Assembly: GCA_914767715.1 (NCBI GenBank)
Contig: OU612069.1
Coordinates: forward strand, 26,347,387-26,411,386
Direction of reading: 5' to 3'
DNA: 64,000 bases
Source: Membranipora membranacea
Lineage: Eukaryota; Bryozoa; Gymnolaemata; Cheilostomatida; Membraniporidae
Made by a program: the position numbers and the translations under genes. The notes under the pieces were generated by a model that was given only the letters and a program-made list of their open reading frames with translations, had not been told where the DNA came from and did not search any database. Shown one piece after another: positions 26,601-36,149 of this stretch (position 1 is its first letter; each line of letters begins with the position of its first letter).

Positions 26601-27358
26601 CATAGACTTTGCACAACTTGTGATGCAATCGGCACCAAACGGAGGCTAAAATGAAATATCAATGTTTGATAGACAGGTGGGATGTTTATAAATGTTAATG
26701 TAAATATGTAAATCACTTTTTATTTAGCTGCTCTATCGTAACCACTACGCCATCCTGCCTGCCTTAAACTTTCAATATCCAGTTCCTAAGCTCAATAAGC
26801 TAGTGGGCCAAGTTCAAATGTGTGCCTCAGACTTTTGTCAGTTGTGATTGAAAAGTAGCTAAGCCATTTGATGTGTCAGAATAAAATCAAGATCACCACG
26901 CAGCATTCATGAAGACGATGCCCGGATATTATTTAGTATCAACTAGAATTAACCAGTTAGAAATATCTGCCAGAAAGAATCCCTTATGAGCAAATATTTC
27001 ACAAACTAATCCACCAGCAACCTGTTAACTCTTCATCCAGTCAAGCAATATCAACTCTTCATTACCTTTTTGAGATATCATCAGATTTTAGTTGTCCTTC
27101 TGGAGCAAACAAGGGATCATGAAGCCAAAGTTTTAGTGGTAACCAGATTGCCACAGAGCGAAAAGCAATGCATCTAAGAAAGTCGCTCATAATCAATCCA
27201 GCTATTGCCAGCTTCTGACGGCGACTATAACTGTTCTCGTTGCCATCGCTTGGCTGAATCAGAGGTTCATCTTCAGTGGCCTCATGCTGGTGTGTGTAAC
27301 TTCTGGATTTGCAGCTTTGTATAATCCCCATTTTCAAATGTAGTCTGCCGCAAGCCAC
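14606..27358 (-). CDS. SLC15 / POT-family oligopeptide-histidine transporter, complete, 12 exons
   Basis: Proton-coupled oligopeptide transporter family, closest in layout to SLC15A3/A4. Exons, minus strand: 27066-27358, 26517-26645, 23861-23921, 23627-23809, 23179-23427, 22300-22528, 22043-22136, 21315-21492, 18351-18431, 17976-18147, 15216-15284, 14606-14826. Every junction is GT-AG and phases agree; the sum is 1959 nt, or 652 codons plus stop. Family hallmarks: a TATPALAGDQ box (FGADQV motif), FWFWTLGDTAAII (FNWFYWSINLG), INLFHRIVAGL after TM8, and YELATISAPRSMQ (EFAYSQAPKSM) before the last helices. The N-terminus has EDEPLI, fitting the acidic dileucine lysosomal signal [DE]xxxL[LI]. The TM1 proton-coupling motif ExxER is replaced by DFLRC. 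The likely location is the endolysosomal membrane, with efflux of small peptides or histidine; coupling may be altered. The start codon is the first Met of exon 1. Confidence 0.9.
15768..16355. repeat. Foldback element containing a perfect 79-bp-arm hairpin
   Basis: Arms 16141-16219 and 16225-16303 are exact reverse complements around a 5-base loop. Further out, 16304-16355 (CCAGGCTG, C-run, CCCACCGACCC) is the inverted, diverged copy of 15755-15813, so the left side carries an extra segment of about 330 bases. It lies in the intron between exons 15216-15284 and 17976-18147 of the transporter gene. Confidence 0.88.
16459..16680 (-). repeat. tRNA-derived SINE, copy 1
   Basis: On the minus strand the head reads GATGGCGCAATCGGTTAGCG (tRNA D-arm, pol III A box) and then GTGGGTTCGAGTCCCACCGG (T-arm, B box), followed by a non-tRNA tail ending in CACCCTCGGGTGTATACC. 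This is a tRNA-like head with an unrelated body, so SINE rather than a functional tRNA. The anticodon arm does not fold cleanly. Confidence 0.8.
16915..17062 (-). repeat. tRNA-derived SINE, copy 2 (truncated)
   Basis: Repeats the tail and B-box half of the SINE at 16459-16680 (GGTATACACCCGAGGGTGCT, then CCCCCAGTGGGACTCGA) but lacks the A-box half. The piece GGACTTTCACTTTAACCAAATGG is shared with 16452-16474. From 17063 to 17975 only intron sequence is seen; 17330-17400 resembles 28040-28100 around GAGCTGTTCTTGG. Confidence 0.75.
18938..21197. mobile_element. Non-autonomous TIR DNA transposon with 9-bp target duplication
   Basis: The termini are inverted repeats: the left starts near CGGTAGGTACGAAAAGCCGA (18939 on), and the right, read on the minus strand, starts GGGTAGGTACGAAAAACCGA (from 21197). 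Similarity covers about 60 bases. Direct copies of GGTTTATCT flank it at 18929-18937 and 21198-21206, which fits the 8-10 bp duplications of Mutator-like elements. No transposase was recognised inside; a 169-codon minus-strand frame (20779-21288) crosses the right end and looks non-coding. The element sits in an intron of the SLC15-like gene. Confidence 0.85.
19903..20040 (+). repeat. Possible tRNA-derived SINE
   Basis: TGATGGTTAGACTCA resembles a pol III A box and GTCAGGTTCAAGCTG a B box about 50 bases further on, followed by unrelated sequence. It lies inside the TIR element at 18938-21197. Confidence 0.45.
22619..23110. repeat. Diverged copies of the ACTGTCCC / TTTACAATA repeat
   Basis: Strings such as CCCCAGGACAC, TGTAAACTGTCCCGGGG, TTTACAATAG and GGGCAGTTTACA recur in both orientations at 22619-22690 and 22968-23110, and match 5435-5575. 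They are intronic, between exons 22300-22528 and 23179-23427 of the transporter. Confidence 0.65.
24041..25427. mobile_element. 1.39-kb foldback element (near-perfect palindrome) with TTAA ends
   Basis: The two halves, of about 690 bases each, are reverse complements at high identity around a centre near 24734. Outer ends read TTAAGGTAATGTCAAAGACC and its complement. TTAA at both edges would fit a piggyBac-type target site, though TTAA is itself palindromic and could belong to the arm. No open frame of note. It occupies the intron between exons 23861-23921 and 26517-26645 of the SLC15-like gene. Confidence 0.92.
26030..26190 (+). repeat. Possible tRNA-derived SINE remnant
   Basis: GTAGAGCGCCAG followed by CATGGGTTCGATTCC resembles the 3' half of a tRNA with a B box; the A box is not clear. 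The body that follows includes GCAAGGTGTCCCTG. Confidence 0.4.
26354..26451. repeat. Perfect 44-bp-arm hairpin
   Basis: Arms 26354-26397 and 26408-26451 are exact complements around a 10-base loop. Part of the arm (TTATTGTAGCTTCA) recurs, diverged, near 27388. It is intronic and lies 66 bases from the donor side of exon 26517-26645. Confidence 0.92.
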
Positions 27359-28581
27359 AAGCCACTGAGTGATGCTATAAATTTATTACTGTAGCTTCAC
27401 GAACTGAACGAATATACAATGCTCTTATCATGACGATGATAAAAACTACAAAGGCGTGATTGTGACTCATCAACATGTCTATGCAAACACTTTAACATTA
27501 TCAATGAGGAAGTTTTGCACAGCTCGCAGCTGTCAACATTCATGGTTTTATTCAAGGAAGTCAAATTGAGGTCACTTAGTATAGATACAGAGCATTGATT
27601 CTTTTACCATCTATTTGACCTGGCCTATCATTGAGATTGTTGTGCATACTTTCCAATGTTTAAATTAAATTGCAGCCAAAGCTGCATGGAATACTACTTA
27701 GGATGTAAGAGCTTTTCAAGTGCTTTTTCTAGACTGAATTCAGGACGGAAATCGACCAACAGTATTAATTCAACCAATGGCTCCATTCATGTTGAAACTA
27801 TATTCATGTAAGAAATTGGGTTTTAGGCTTTGTCAAGAGATACAACTCTTCGGGCAGATCATTATTCTCCTTCAGTTTTCTGCTTTGGAATAATCTCTAT
27901 GATGACATAAACTACGTTGGATTACAGCTAGTTTCACTCAATTTTCATTCTTAAGTTTCCATTGGGTATGACATCATATTCTTTATGCAAGGTTGTAGCT
28001 TTATTTTGATAAATTGTCACTTTAGTCCTCGATGACCAATCAAGCTGTTCTTGGCTTCATTTGAAGCTTATTCGAAAGCAGGATCCTAAGATCAAATCTA
28101 AAAAACGTCTTAAAATAGGTAAAGACTGTGCATAGCATTGGTAAAGTAGACCAATGGTTGCTTTGGAAACAAATATAATTCCCTACGCAATCACGGAGGG
28201 CTGAACGTTCAAAGACTAGATGTCCCAAATTGAGGAAATGAAAGAAGCTACTGATAGTAAACTAAGGACATTCATTTTTTTTGTTAGAATGTTGTGTCCA
28301 AGTCTAATCAGAATGTGAGAATATGTGTGGATCTGTCTAAGCTAACTATTGTCCTGTTTGTGACTTACACATAACCCTACTCGGAAGATGCACTTTATCG
28401 TCATTTGAGGGGATATTATTTGTGGATGCGGAGCCAAAATATCAGCTAGATTGATGCTTAGTCAGGCTTATTACAGATGGATCAAGTGCAAGTGTATCAA
28501 GAAATTATACAACCATCTGTAGTAATAAATACCAGCAGATGGTCCTTGGCATTTTGACAGCACCTGGTTGTAGACAAAGTG
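27359..28581. other. Upstream region of the SLC15-like gene, no gene seen
   Basis: This region precedes the first coding exon of the minus-strand transporter and should hold its promoter and 5' UTR. No initiator or TATA element could be assigned with confidence. A segment at 28040-28100 resembles 17330-17400. Confidence 0.5.
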
Positions 28582-29160
28582 GAAGCGCGACATCTTGGCC
28601 CAGTCCGAACTTGGCCCAAGTTGTCAAGCTCCTGAGACACACACTAAATAAGGGAGAGATAGGAGATGATCTATATATCTATCCATGTCTTTAATACAAG
28701 CGCTGACTGGTAGGAAGCAAAATCTCCTGTTTAAGGTCGATTATTTTTGAGTTGTTTCTCTATCTGGCCGAGGTCAAATATATGTCAAATATCGAATAAC
28801 CCATGAGATTGATCTTAACTCGATGGGAGATATCCTCTAACAGCATAGAAGAGCTTATAATGTGCAGGTGAATCTTAGTAAATCTATTGAATCTTATGTG
28901 GTTCATCGATACATCGATTCAAAGATCACAGGTAGGTCAAGACTGGTTAAGGTTAGGGAACAACACAGAAAGAGAGGATATTACATGTGTGTGTGGAGAC
29001 AACTGAGTAAGTACTCACTACGGCAGAGCTTTACTGTTGCATCTAAATAGCAAATAGGATAACAATTGATTGTTAGAGATTAACCAAGGTGATATGATCA
29101 TTAAGCCTATCATTTATAAAAAATCTGTCCTGTTGACTTTTATGCTCGAACGATTTAAAT
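28582..29160. repeat. Inverted repeat, right copy (partner 13345-13918)
   Basis: Reverse-complement partner of 13345-13918; see that entry for shared strings. The inner end starts GGAAGCGCGACATCTTGGCCC at about 28591, the same terminal word as the minisatellite arrays at 43.8 and 53.3 kb. A 62-codon frame at 28862-29050 is only a chance frame inside the repeat. Confidence 0.85.
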
Positions 29161-30204
29161 AATATTCAAATTTCAAAGCTGGAATATTCTTATTTCTCTC
29201 TATTTTAATGATATATTTATTATTATATAATATAATAAGTATCAAATTGTATTCGCAGTGAATTTTTGTACCATTAAGTGGGTCAGCATAATCCGCCTAT
29301 GTAATCACCCTCATTAGAGAGGTTGCGAAATCTCGTAATTGTCTTCTCCCGGAACGTGAAGTTGTCGTCACGTATACGTTTCACGTTTTAGGTAGATGGT
29401 CATTTTTGACACTGACGTGATACGAGCCCATAGCATCAACCTTGAACTTGTAAACATTTTTGACTACACCATCTATGTCAAATTTCTGCTTGAATTGCTT
29501 CTCCCTCCTGATGTTATTTTACAAGGGGTAACTGTAACTACTTGGTTTTACCTTGCACAGCATAAGTGAGTAGTAAGTTCTAACATTTACACCCCACCAG
29601 ACTATTTGTTGAATAGTCAGCTTGGAATGTAACTCTTACTGCAAGAAGACTAGGTAAGTCACAATTTTGTTCCTAGTAGTACATCCACACACTAATCCTT
29701 GCTCAAATATAATAATCTTGCCCCCAAAGTCCAATTCAAATGAAATTGATTTAAATGACCTTAATTAAGTTGTCCTGACCTGTGTGAGCACATGGTAACA
29801 ATCCTTCCCTTATCCCTCATGGGTCACAGTTTGTATTCATGGATATCAAGAATGGAATCATAGCATGACTATTTTCTGGTCTGTCATTCAGTTCTACAGC
29901 CTCTATATGTTTTATCACATACACACATTAGAGGTGAAAACATTCATTCATTCATTACAGATCCGAATGCTGTTTGTTCTCACTACACACACAAAGCAAT
30001 GGCAAAACGCGCAAAAAAGTGAGTGGGCTTCTAATTTTCTATATGAGGACATGCTTGAATTGACTAGCTGGAATATTTAGTTTGATATTCAAATAGCTGG
30101 CATTGAGCTCTTTGGATCTCATGAGAGTACTGCTTTTTGTTTCATCTGTACTGTGTCATAGGTTTTGTCTGTATGTTAACATCTGTGACGGAATTGTGTT
30201 TTAG
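29161..30204. other. Non-coding stretch with a MITE-like fragment
   Basis: No gene is supported here. At 29316-29395 GGTTGCGAAATCT, CCCGGAACGTGAA and CGTTTCACGTTTT match the palindromic repeat at 54335-54462. Confidence 0.5.
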
Positions 30205-31454
30205 GAGAGAGTTGAATGAATTGCTTGCTGTGTTCATGATGGAATCCGATCTTTATTCTGAAGAAGAGGAAATAGTTACAATGCTTTCCGCTGAGCTCAA
30301 AAAGTTCACTAAAGAAGAAATTCCGAAGGAGAAGTTTGATGCAAGCCGTATGTCTGATAATTGGTTCATCGAAAACACTAGGTAAGATACAAATACCCCT
30401 CACTGTCAGTACCCAGAACCCATCGGCATTCAGCCAAGGTACACATATACTGTTGTAAAATAAGCAGTGAATTGTCTGTCGAACAATAATCGAACGTTAA
30501 CAGGGAGTTGTATTCTCACGATGATGGATAAGACAATCTCTTCAAACTCATTATATTTGTTCCATTTATTTATTTCCAGGTTTACATATGCCGACATCAC
30601 GCTAATAGTCCAGCAGAATACACACTGGACAATCAATCAAGATTCAGGCCTGAGGAAGGATTGATTATTACACTGTGCCGGTTGGCCTATCCGAACCGCC
30701 TCTCTCAACATGTGTCGCTGTTTGGAAAGTCCCGATCAATGATTTCAAGAATATTTAATTGCTCTATAAAAGACATTGATAATCGTTCGAAGTTTTTACT
30801 AGAAACCATCCAGCATCCATCATGTAATCTAAATGATCTAGCCGAAATTACTGCAAGGCAATGCCCCCTCACATCCTGTATAGGATTTGTAGATGGCACT
30901 GTTCGACCTCTGTGCTGGCCAAGCAGGTTCCAGGAGATGGTATTCAATGGACACAAAAGAAAGCATGCTCTAAAATACCAGAGCATAATCTTAGTCAATG
31001 GTATCATGATCCTACATGGTCCTTTTGAGGGAAGGAGGCACGATAGCTTTCTTATGCAGGAAAGTGAGATTTCGGTCAACAAGCACAGCTGCCTCGAAGA
31101 CCAGATGGTTCTCAGTACGTCTTCTATGGCGATCCTGCATATGCTCTGCAGGCACAGGTGGTATGCCCATACCTCTAGCATATCAATTATACACCAAACA
31201 AGCAGCTTTTTAATGAATCCATGTCAACTGTCAGACAAAGCGTAGAATATGGTTTCGGCAAGACGGTGCAATATTTTAGTTTTCTCGATTTTGCCAAGGG
31301 GCAAAAGTTACTGCTGTCACCTATTGGCAGGTATTATAGAGTAGGGGTTCTGTTATCCAATATTCATACTTGTTTGTATGGCTCAGCAGTGACCTCCCAT
31401 CTCAGGTCACAACCACCTCATATCAGGGAATACCTGGGCCTACTGGGAGATTAA
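30205..31454 (+). pseudogene. PIF/Harbinger transposase, decayed
   Basis: DDE transposase of the Harbinger superfamily (DDE_Tnp_4). Exon 30205-30381 joins exon 30580 onward in phase 2. The N-terminal part reads RFRPEEGLIITLCRLAYPNRL. Catalytic boxes: GFVDGTVRPLCWP (first D), FEGRRHDSFLM (second D), FYGDPAYAL, then SVEYGFGKTVQYF (acidic third position). Three lesions interrupt it: a frameshift near 30618, another near 31085, and an in-frame TAG near 31172. It would cut and paste its own termini. The convergent gene at 32084-33477 is its expected Myb-like partner. Terminal repeats were not located. Confidence 0.87.
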
Positions 31455-31831
31455 GTGCCTACTAATTTCCTTCCCCACAGCAGTCATACCTCCTTATTAG
31501 TTTGTTCTTGAATTATCTGTCTTATTTTTGTATCAATATTGACTTAAGCCATGTTGTAAGAATTATGATCAACATTTTACTATGAATTTGAACCCTATTT
31601 TTATATCCAAAGACAAGGTGCGCACTCTGTTTTGTTTTCACATAAATACATAATCCTGGCGAAGAAATATGACATTTTTTAATAAATAACAATATAAAAA
31701 AAACAAAAAAGAAGAAACATTCTTTCATACAAAACAGTTAACCTTATAACATTCAACAAAAACCGCATAAACCCACAGTTTTCATTTATAAAAATTAAAT
31801 AATAGCTCATTTACTTAGTCCAACAGTATTC

Positions 31832-31832
<1 letters not shown>

Positions 31833-31863
<31 letters not shown>
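31833..31863. repeat. (AT)n microsatellite
   Basis: About 15 AT dinucleotides in a row, in the convergent intergenic space of the Harbinger element. Confidence 0.95.
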
Positions 31864-31865
<2 letters not shown>

Positions 31866-32083
31866 AAGAAAAACTACAATCATTTAACCAATAACACAAA
31901 ACAACCTGATAACATTAAACAAAAACAGCATATTTGAATCATTGAAGTTAACAAATAATAGTTCATCGAGAAAGCCCAACAGAGATTAACCAACAGTTTT
32001 CATTTATGAAAATTAAATAATAGCTCATTTAATTAGCCTAACAGTATTCATTATACAAAAATAATAATACGAATTGAAAATCA

Positions 32084-33477
32084 CTACTGCTCCATCCATG
32101 GATTAAAAGATTGAAAAAAATTGTTGGGGTTTGAATTGTTTAGTTGTTCATTTTTATATTGCCAAGCTAGTAAAGTCATGATTAAATCGTTTTGTTGTTT
32201 CATCATGGTTTCCATGATTTCGATTCTTTTCTTTTCATTTTCTGCTTCAGTTTTTCTTACTTCCAGCTCCTTCTCCCTCAACTCGTGCTCTCTTTATTTA
32301 AAATTACCTTTATCCTTAATTTTTTTTCGGGCCCAGCAGCAATACTCCTACTTGATGAGCTCTTTTTCGACTCTGGCTCACCCTCACGATTCTTTTCTGA
32401 ATTATAATACATAATCTACATATTATATCTTACAGCATGCAGAAATCTTTCAATGAATCAGCTCAGTTTGGATAGTTACACCGTGAGTCCCAAACTCCCT
32501 GGTTACACAAACTTACATGTGATCAATTGATTGTAATTATCCTGTCATGTAACACGAACAGACAACTGCTGTGTTCTTGTTTGAAACTCTACCTTCTCTG
32601 GTAGTAGTAGCAGATTCAATTGATGCCTCAATTGTTCATTGGCAATACGGAGTCGATTGTGCTCTAAGTGCACAGATTAGTGCACAGATTACATATTAGC
32701 AGAGAAGGTTTTTTAGCCTTGTGGACAAATAAAATAAAAGAAATGGTCGAGAGGATCAATCATTTTAACATGCCATTTCCCAAAATCATTGGCCATTGCA
32801 TACCTTTCAATGTTTGCATCGCTGTCTCTCTCAATGCCTGGCCTGCCTGCTTATCCGCAGCCCACTTCTGTGCAGATGTTGCTACCGTAGCAGCATTGAC
32901 TGCGGCCTTCTCCCGCCACCACTCACTAAGCTCTTGAAGGAGCACAACGACTTCATCAACTTCTTCTTCTGTACCTGATCTGATGAATATTCAAGGCAAT
33001 GTGATAAATATTGGGAAAAAGTAACAAATCGCCAGCAGAAGCACTTTAGCAAACTAACTATCCTAACTTTTTTATTGAGTTAGAAATTTATTTAGAGTTG
33101 AGCTTAGTTGAATGATGTAAGCAAGACGCATTAAGAAATGGCAAACATGTGCCAATGTGAATATATATTTCAGCTCACAAAATATTTATTCTACAGAGCA
33201 ACTAAGGTATGTACTATGCATATCCTTAGGCCTACACCTAGAACACTCACTTTGCTATATTCCGGCTGTCACCGCCTCTAAATTTTCGTAAGGCCGACTC
33301 AAAATGCTCCCGAGAATTCCTCTTTGTTATCTGAACCCTTGGTGAGAGCTCTTGATTCAGTTGGCTTCTTACAGCCTCCCACTCCTCTTGGAACTTTGGT
33401 TTTAAGACATTCACAGCCTTATACAACAAGATTTCTGATTTTATGTTCAAACGAAAACACTGTCTTATTGAAGCCAT
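32084..33477 (-). pseudogene. Harbinger-associated Myb/SANT-like accessory gene, probably broken
   Basis: In Harbinger elements a Myb/SANT-like protein helps carry the transposase to the nucleus and to the ends. Exons: about 33251-33477 (W and basic helix region: EEWEAVRSQLN, SREHFESALRKFRGG), 32979-32804 (SGTEEEVDEVVVLLQEL), 32663-32593 (HNRLRIANEQLRHQL), about 32391-32306, and the last at about 32300-32084, a charged coiled coil (REKELEVRKTEAENEKKR) ending near FNPWMEQ. The first three junctions agree in phase. The fourth exon has an A8 run after GGGCCCG that appears one base short, and then an 18-base GT...AG stretch containing a stop. Confidence 0.72.
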
Positions 33478-33789
33478 CTACAAACAAATAAATAATGCTT
33501 AGAAAGTGATTATATACAAAAATTCATCTCACCTTGTTTGTATGAGGTAATAGTCAACTGAGCTGATACACTTTTAATGGGTTTTTCGAGAACCACACAA
33601 CACGTTCTGATAATTTGGCATCAACTTATTGTGAGTGACGGATAGAATCAAATTTAAAAGCTGACTAATGATGATTTCAGATTTGTGCGACGAAAACCCA
33701 TTTTAGTGATACTAAGATACTACTCATGATAGTATGAATTTATATGACATATGCGCAAGGTGTTCTATCTATCCTAAGCCTACAAAAGT

Positions 33790-35830
33790 TCTAATACTAC
33801 CTCAACTCCTCTTAGCCAGCTAGATACCACATACAGTGGTGCGCGTACCACTGCACAACACACAGGTCTTCAGCTAGAAACCATGAGTCAAACGCTGTTT
33901 CGAGGCCTTCTCTAGTACAACCTCCTCATGGCCGGCCCCAGCAGCATGAAGCCACCCCTGTGTGTTGCTGAGCATCTCAATCAATCTCATCGATCCCTCA
34001 GTGCATTTTGTAAGTTTCGGTGGTTTGACATAATTGGTGTTTACGCTGTTGCGCAACCAGGGAGGCTGCCAACTCTTCATTGTTTCAGTGCAACAATGTT
34101 CGCCCCATCACTCTCATGCTTATACTCTAAGCCAAACCAGTGCAAGGAGGTTTGCTTTCCATCAACTCATCGGCGCAAAGTCGCTATCGTCAAGGCACCC
34201 GCCCCTCGTGCCACTCGTTCACTACTCAAATTCACCACATTGAGCATAGTACAACTCATACACAAGTCAGAGAGATGACTTGTTTGCGCTACAGCCAGTG
34301 GGCTGACTGTGATTTCCTGTCTCGCTCTGCCTGCCTTTTATGCGAGGGCCAAGCTTTTAATCCTATGTTTGTAAAACCTTAGATCTAACTCAGACTCACT
34401 TTGATTTTCACTCTGCAGAGATTAAACTACTTGAGTATTAAAGGCATAATCTTGCTTAGCCTTCTACCCCAAGCAATTTGCTTATCATCACTTAATCCCC
34501 TCATTCTAATCCTTACAAGGATTATAACAAAAGGAATTAAATGCTGGCCAACTCCACAAAACAAAGTGAGTGTGTTAAACCCCAGCTTACAAGTAATAGG
34601 ATTACTTAGCTTTTGTCTTCACACAGTGCTGTTGCCATATCCATGCAGATGCGCTTTCTGCCTCATGTACTATGCTTTTTGTGGCTTGTTTGAGTGCTCT
34701 TCCTGAAAGCCCAACTCTAGTCAGAAATTTGGTAGCTGATCTAGCCATGAATCCACGGCAGCCAACTTCCACTGCGAATAATTCGCAATTCCAACCTTTG
34801 TCTTGGCATTGTGTGACCAGATCTTCGTATCTTGTCAGCTTTCTCTCATGCGCATATGAGAGATTTTCTTCCCAAGGCACCGTCAATTCCATCAGTATTA
34901 GTGCTTTTTCTTTGTCAGACCAAACAATTAAGTCTGGTCATTGGTTCGTGATCACAATATGCTGTGGCATGCTGAGCTGCTCTGTGAGGTCGCATCTCAC
35001 CTGCCATTCTCCGCTGTTCCAATCCCTTTTTGCGCAAAATCTTTTCACGCGCTTCACCACCAGCATTAGCATGTTCACACTTCTCCGTGACATATTTACA
35101 CAACACATTCAGGACTTGATTATGCCTATACGTGTATCTTCCCAGGCTCTGTTGGCAATTCGACAGTATATGTCGAAGTGTGCCCTTAGCCGAGCACTCG
35201 GCGCATTTCGAGTTCTCGGTCAAATTCCAGCGTTCCAGGTTTGCCGGGGTTGGTAGTTGATCATAAGCTGCACCAACCAGAAAGCTGATCCTTTGTGGCT
35301 CCATCGACCACAATTCTGTCCATTTGAGCTGACGCTGCTCAACAGACTCCCAACAAGTCCACCTGCCTTGTTGGGCTTGGCCTACAGCTTGTGTCTGGCG
35401 GCGCTCCTCTTCCATCTTGCGCACCTCATCAACTACCATCTCCCGTCTAACCTTTGGGCTTTCCTTTGAGAACCACCGGTTTGCTTCCCAGCCGATGCCA
35501 TGACGTGCAGTTGTCACAGCACCCACAATCTCACTTATCTCCAGTCGAGATTTGGCATCTCTGACAGTCTCTGTGACAGACCTTTTTTTACCAGTGTCAA
35601 GTGTTGGAGCACATTCCCTTATCACCTGGTCTGGTGGCTCGTTCAACATCATATCCAGTCTCGCCTTTGATGTTTTGTACTCTTCCACAAGCGATTTCAT
35701 AGGTAGTGAAAGAGTAAACGAACTGGCATACAGTGCATTAGTGTTGAAGCTCCTTGGAACTCCAAGCCACTTACGCATGTGCTTGTTAATCATTTGCTCC
35801 ATTCTCTCAACTGGTGTTAGCGGAATATCA
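33790..35830 (-). pseudogene. R2/NeSL-type LINE, 3' half (endonuclease domain and 3' UTR)
   Basis: Continues the reading frame of 41500-43603 across the pogo insertion. The frame from 35830 to 34915 holds the CCHC knuckle CAECSAKGTLRHILSNC and GRYTYRHNQVL. After a one-base frameshift near 34905, the restriction-like endonuclease follows in 34602-34914: PDLIVWSD, LMELTVPWEE, HERKLTRYEDL and VEVGCRGF, i.e. the PD-(D/E)xK type nicking domain. From 34600 to about 33790 lies a presumed 3' UTR (CCTCCCTGGTTGCGCAACAG on the minus strand). It nicks DNA and primes reverse transcription at the target. Confidence 0.87.
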
Positions 35831-35832
35831 TA

Positions 35833-35873
35833 CCGTAATCCCTCACCTATAGATCGCGCGACTTATAAGTGAA
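35833..35873. repeat. Left terminal inverted repeat of the pogo element
   Basis: CCGTAATCCCTCACCTATA, then GATCGCGCG, then ACTTATAAGTGAA. The right end, 41457-41497 on the minus strand, has the same first and last blocks but AGTCACCGG in the middle. The different middle blocks are notable for one intact copy. Confidence 0.9.
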
Positions 35874-35967
35874 GGCGGCTATAAGAGAGTAGTATATAGA
35901 CGCGACTATCATTTGAAGCATTTTTATATTTAGGTTGGACCAAAACCTCAAAAAGTCATCGAAGCCA

Positions 35968-36002
35968 AATAGCTCTGTGGTAGAGCGTACGAAACCCACT
36001 GA
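35968..36002 (+). other. tRNA-like A-box fragment in the pogo 5' region
   Basis: AAATAGCTCTGTGGTAGAGC resembles a tRNA D-arm / A box, but the B box is absent. The same position in the related short element (52473-52545) holds a longer tRNA-like segment, and both are followed by GG(G/T)CAGTTTTTTT. Confidence 0.55.
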
Positions 36003-36149
36003 GGGCAGTTTTTTTCTCAAAACTACTTAGTTTATTTGTAGTGAGACCACTATAACACTTAATGTCATGTGAATGTGTGCCACAAAATTCAAAATTTTCA
36101 ACAATCAGCATATCATATCTCTCTCACAGTCTTTCAAAATAAATAAAAC

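Noticed and set aside
34672-35256. 194-codon plus-strand frame
   Set aside because: Antisense shadow of the LINE endonuclease domain.
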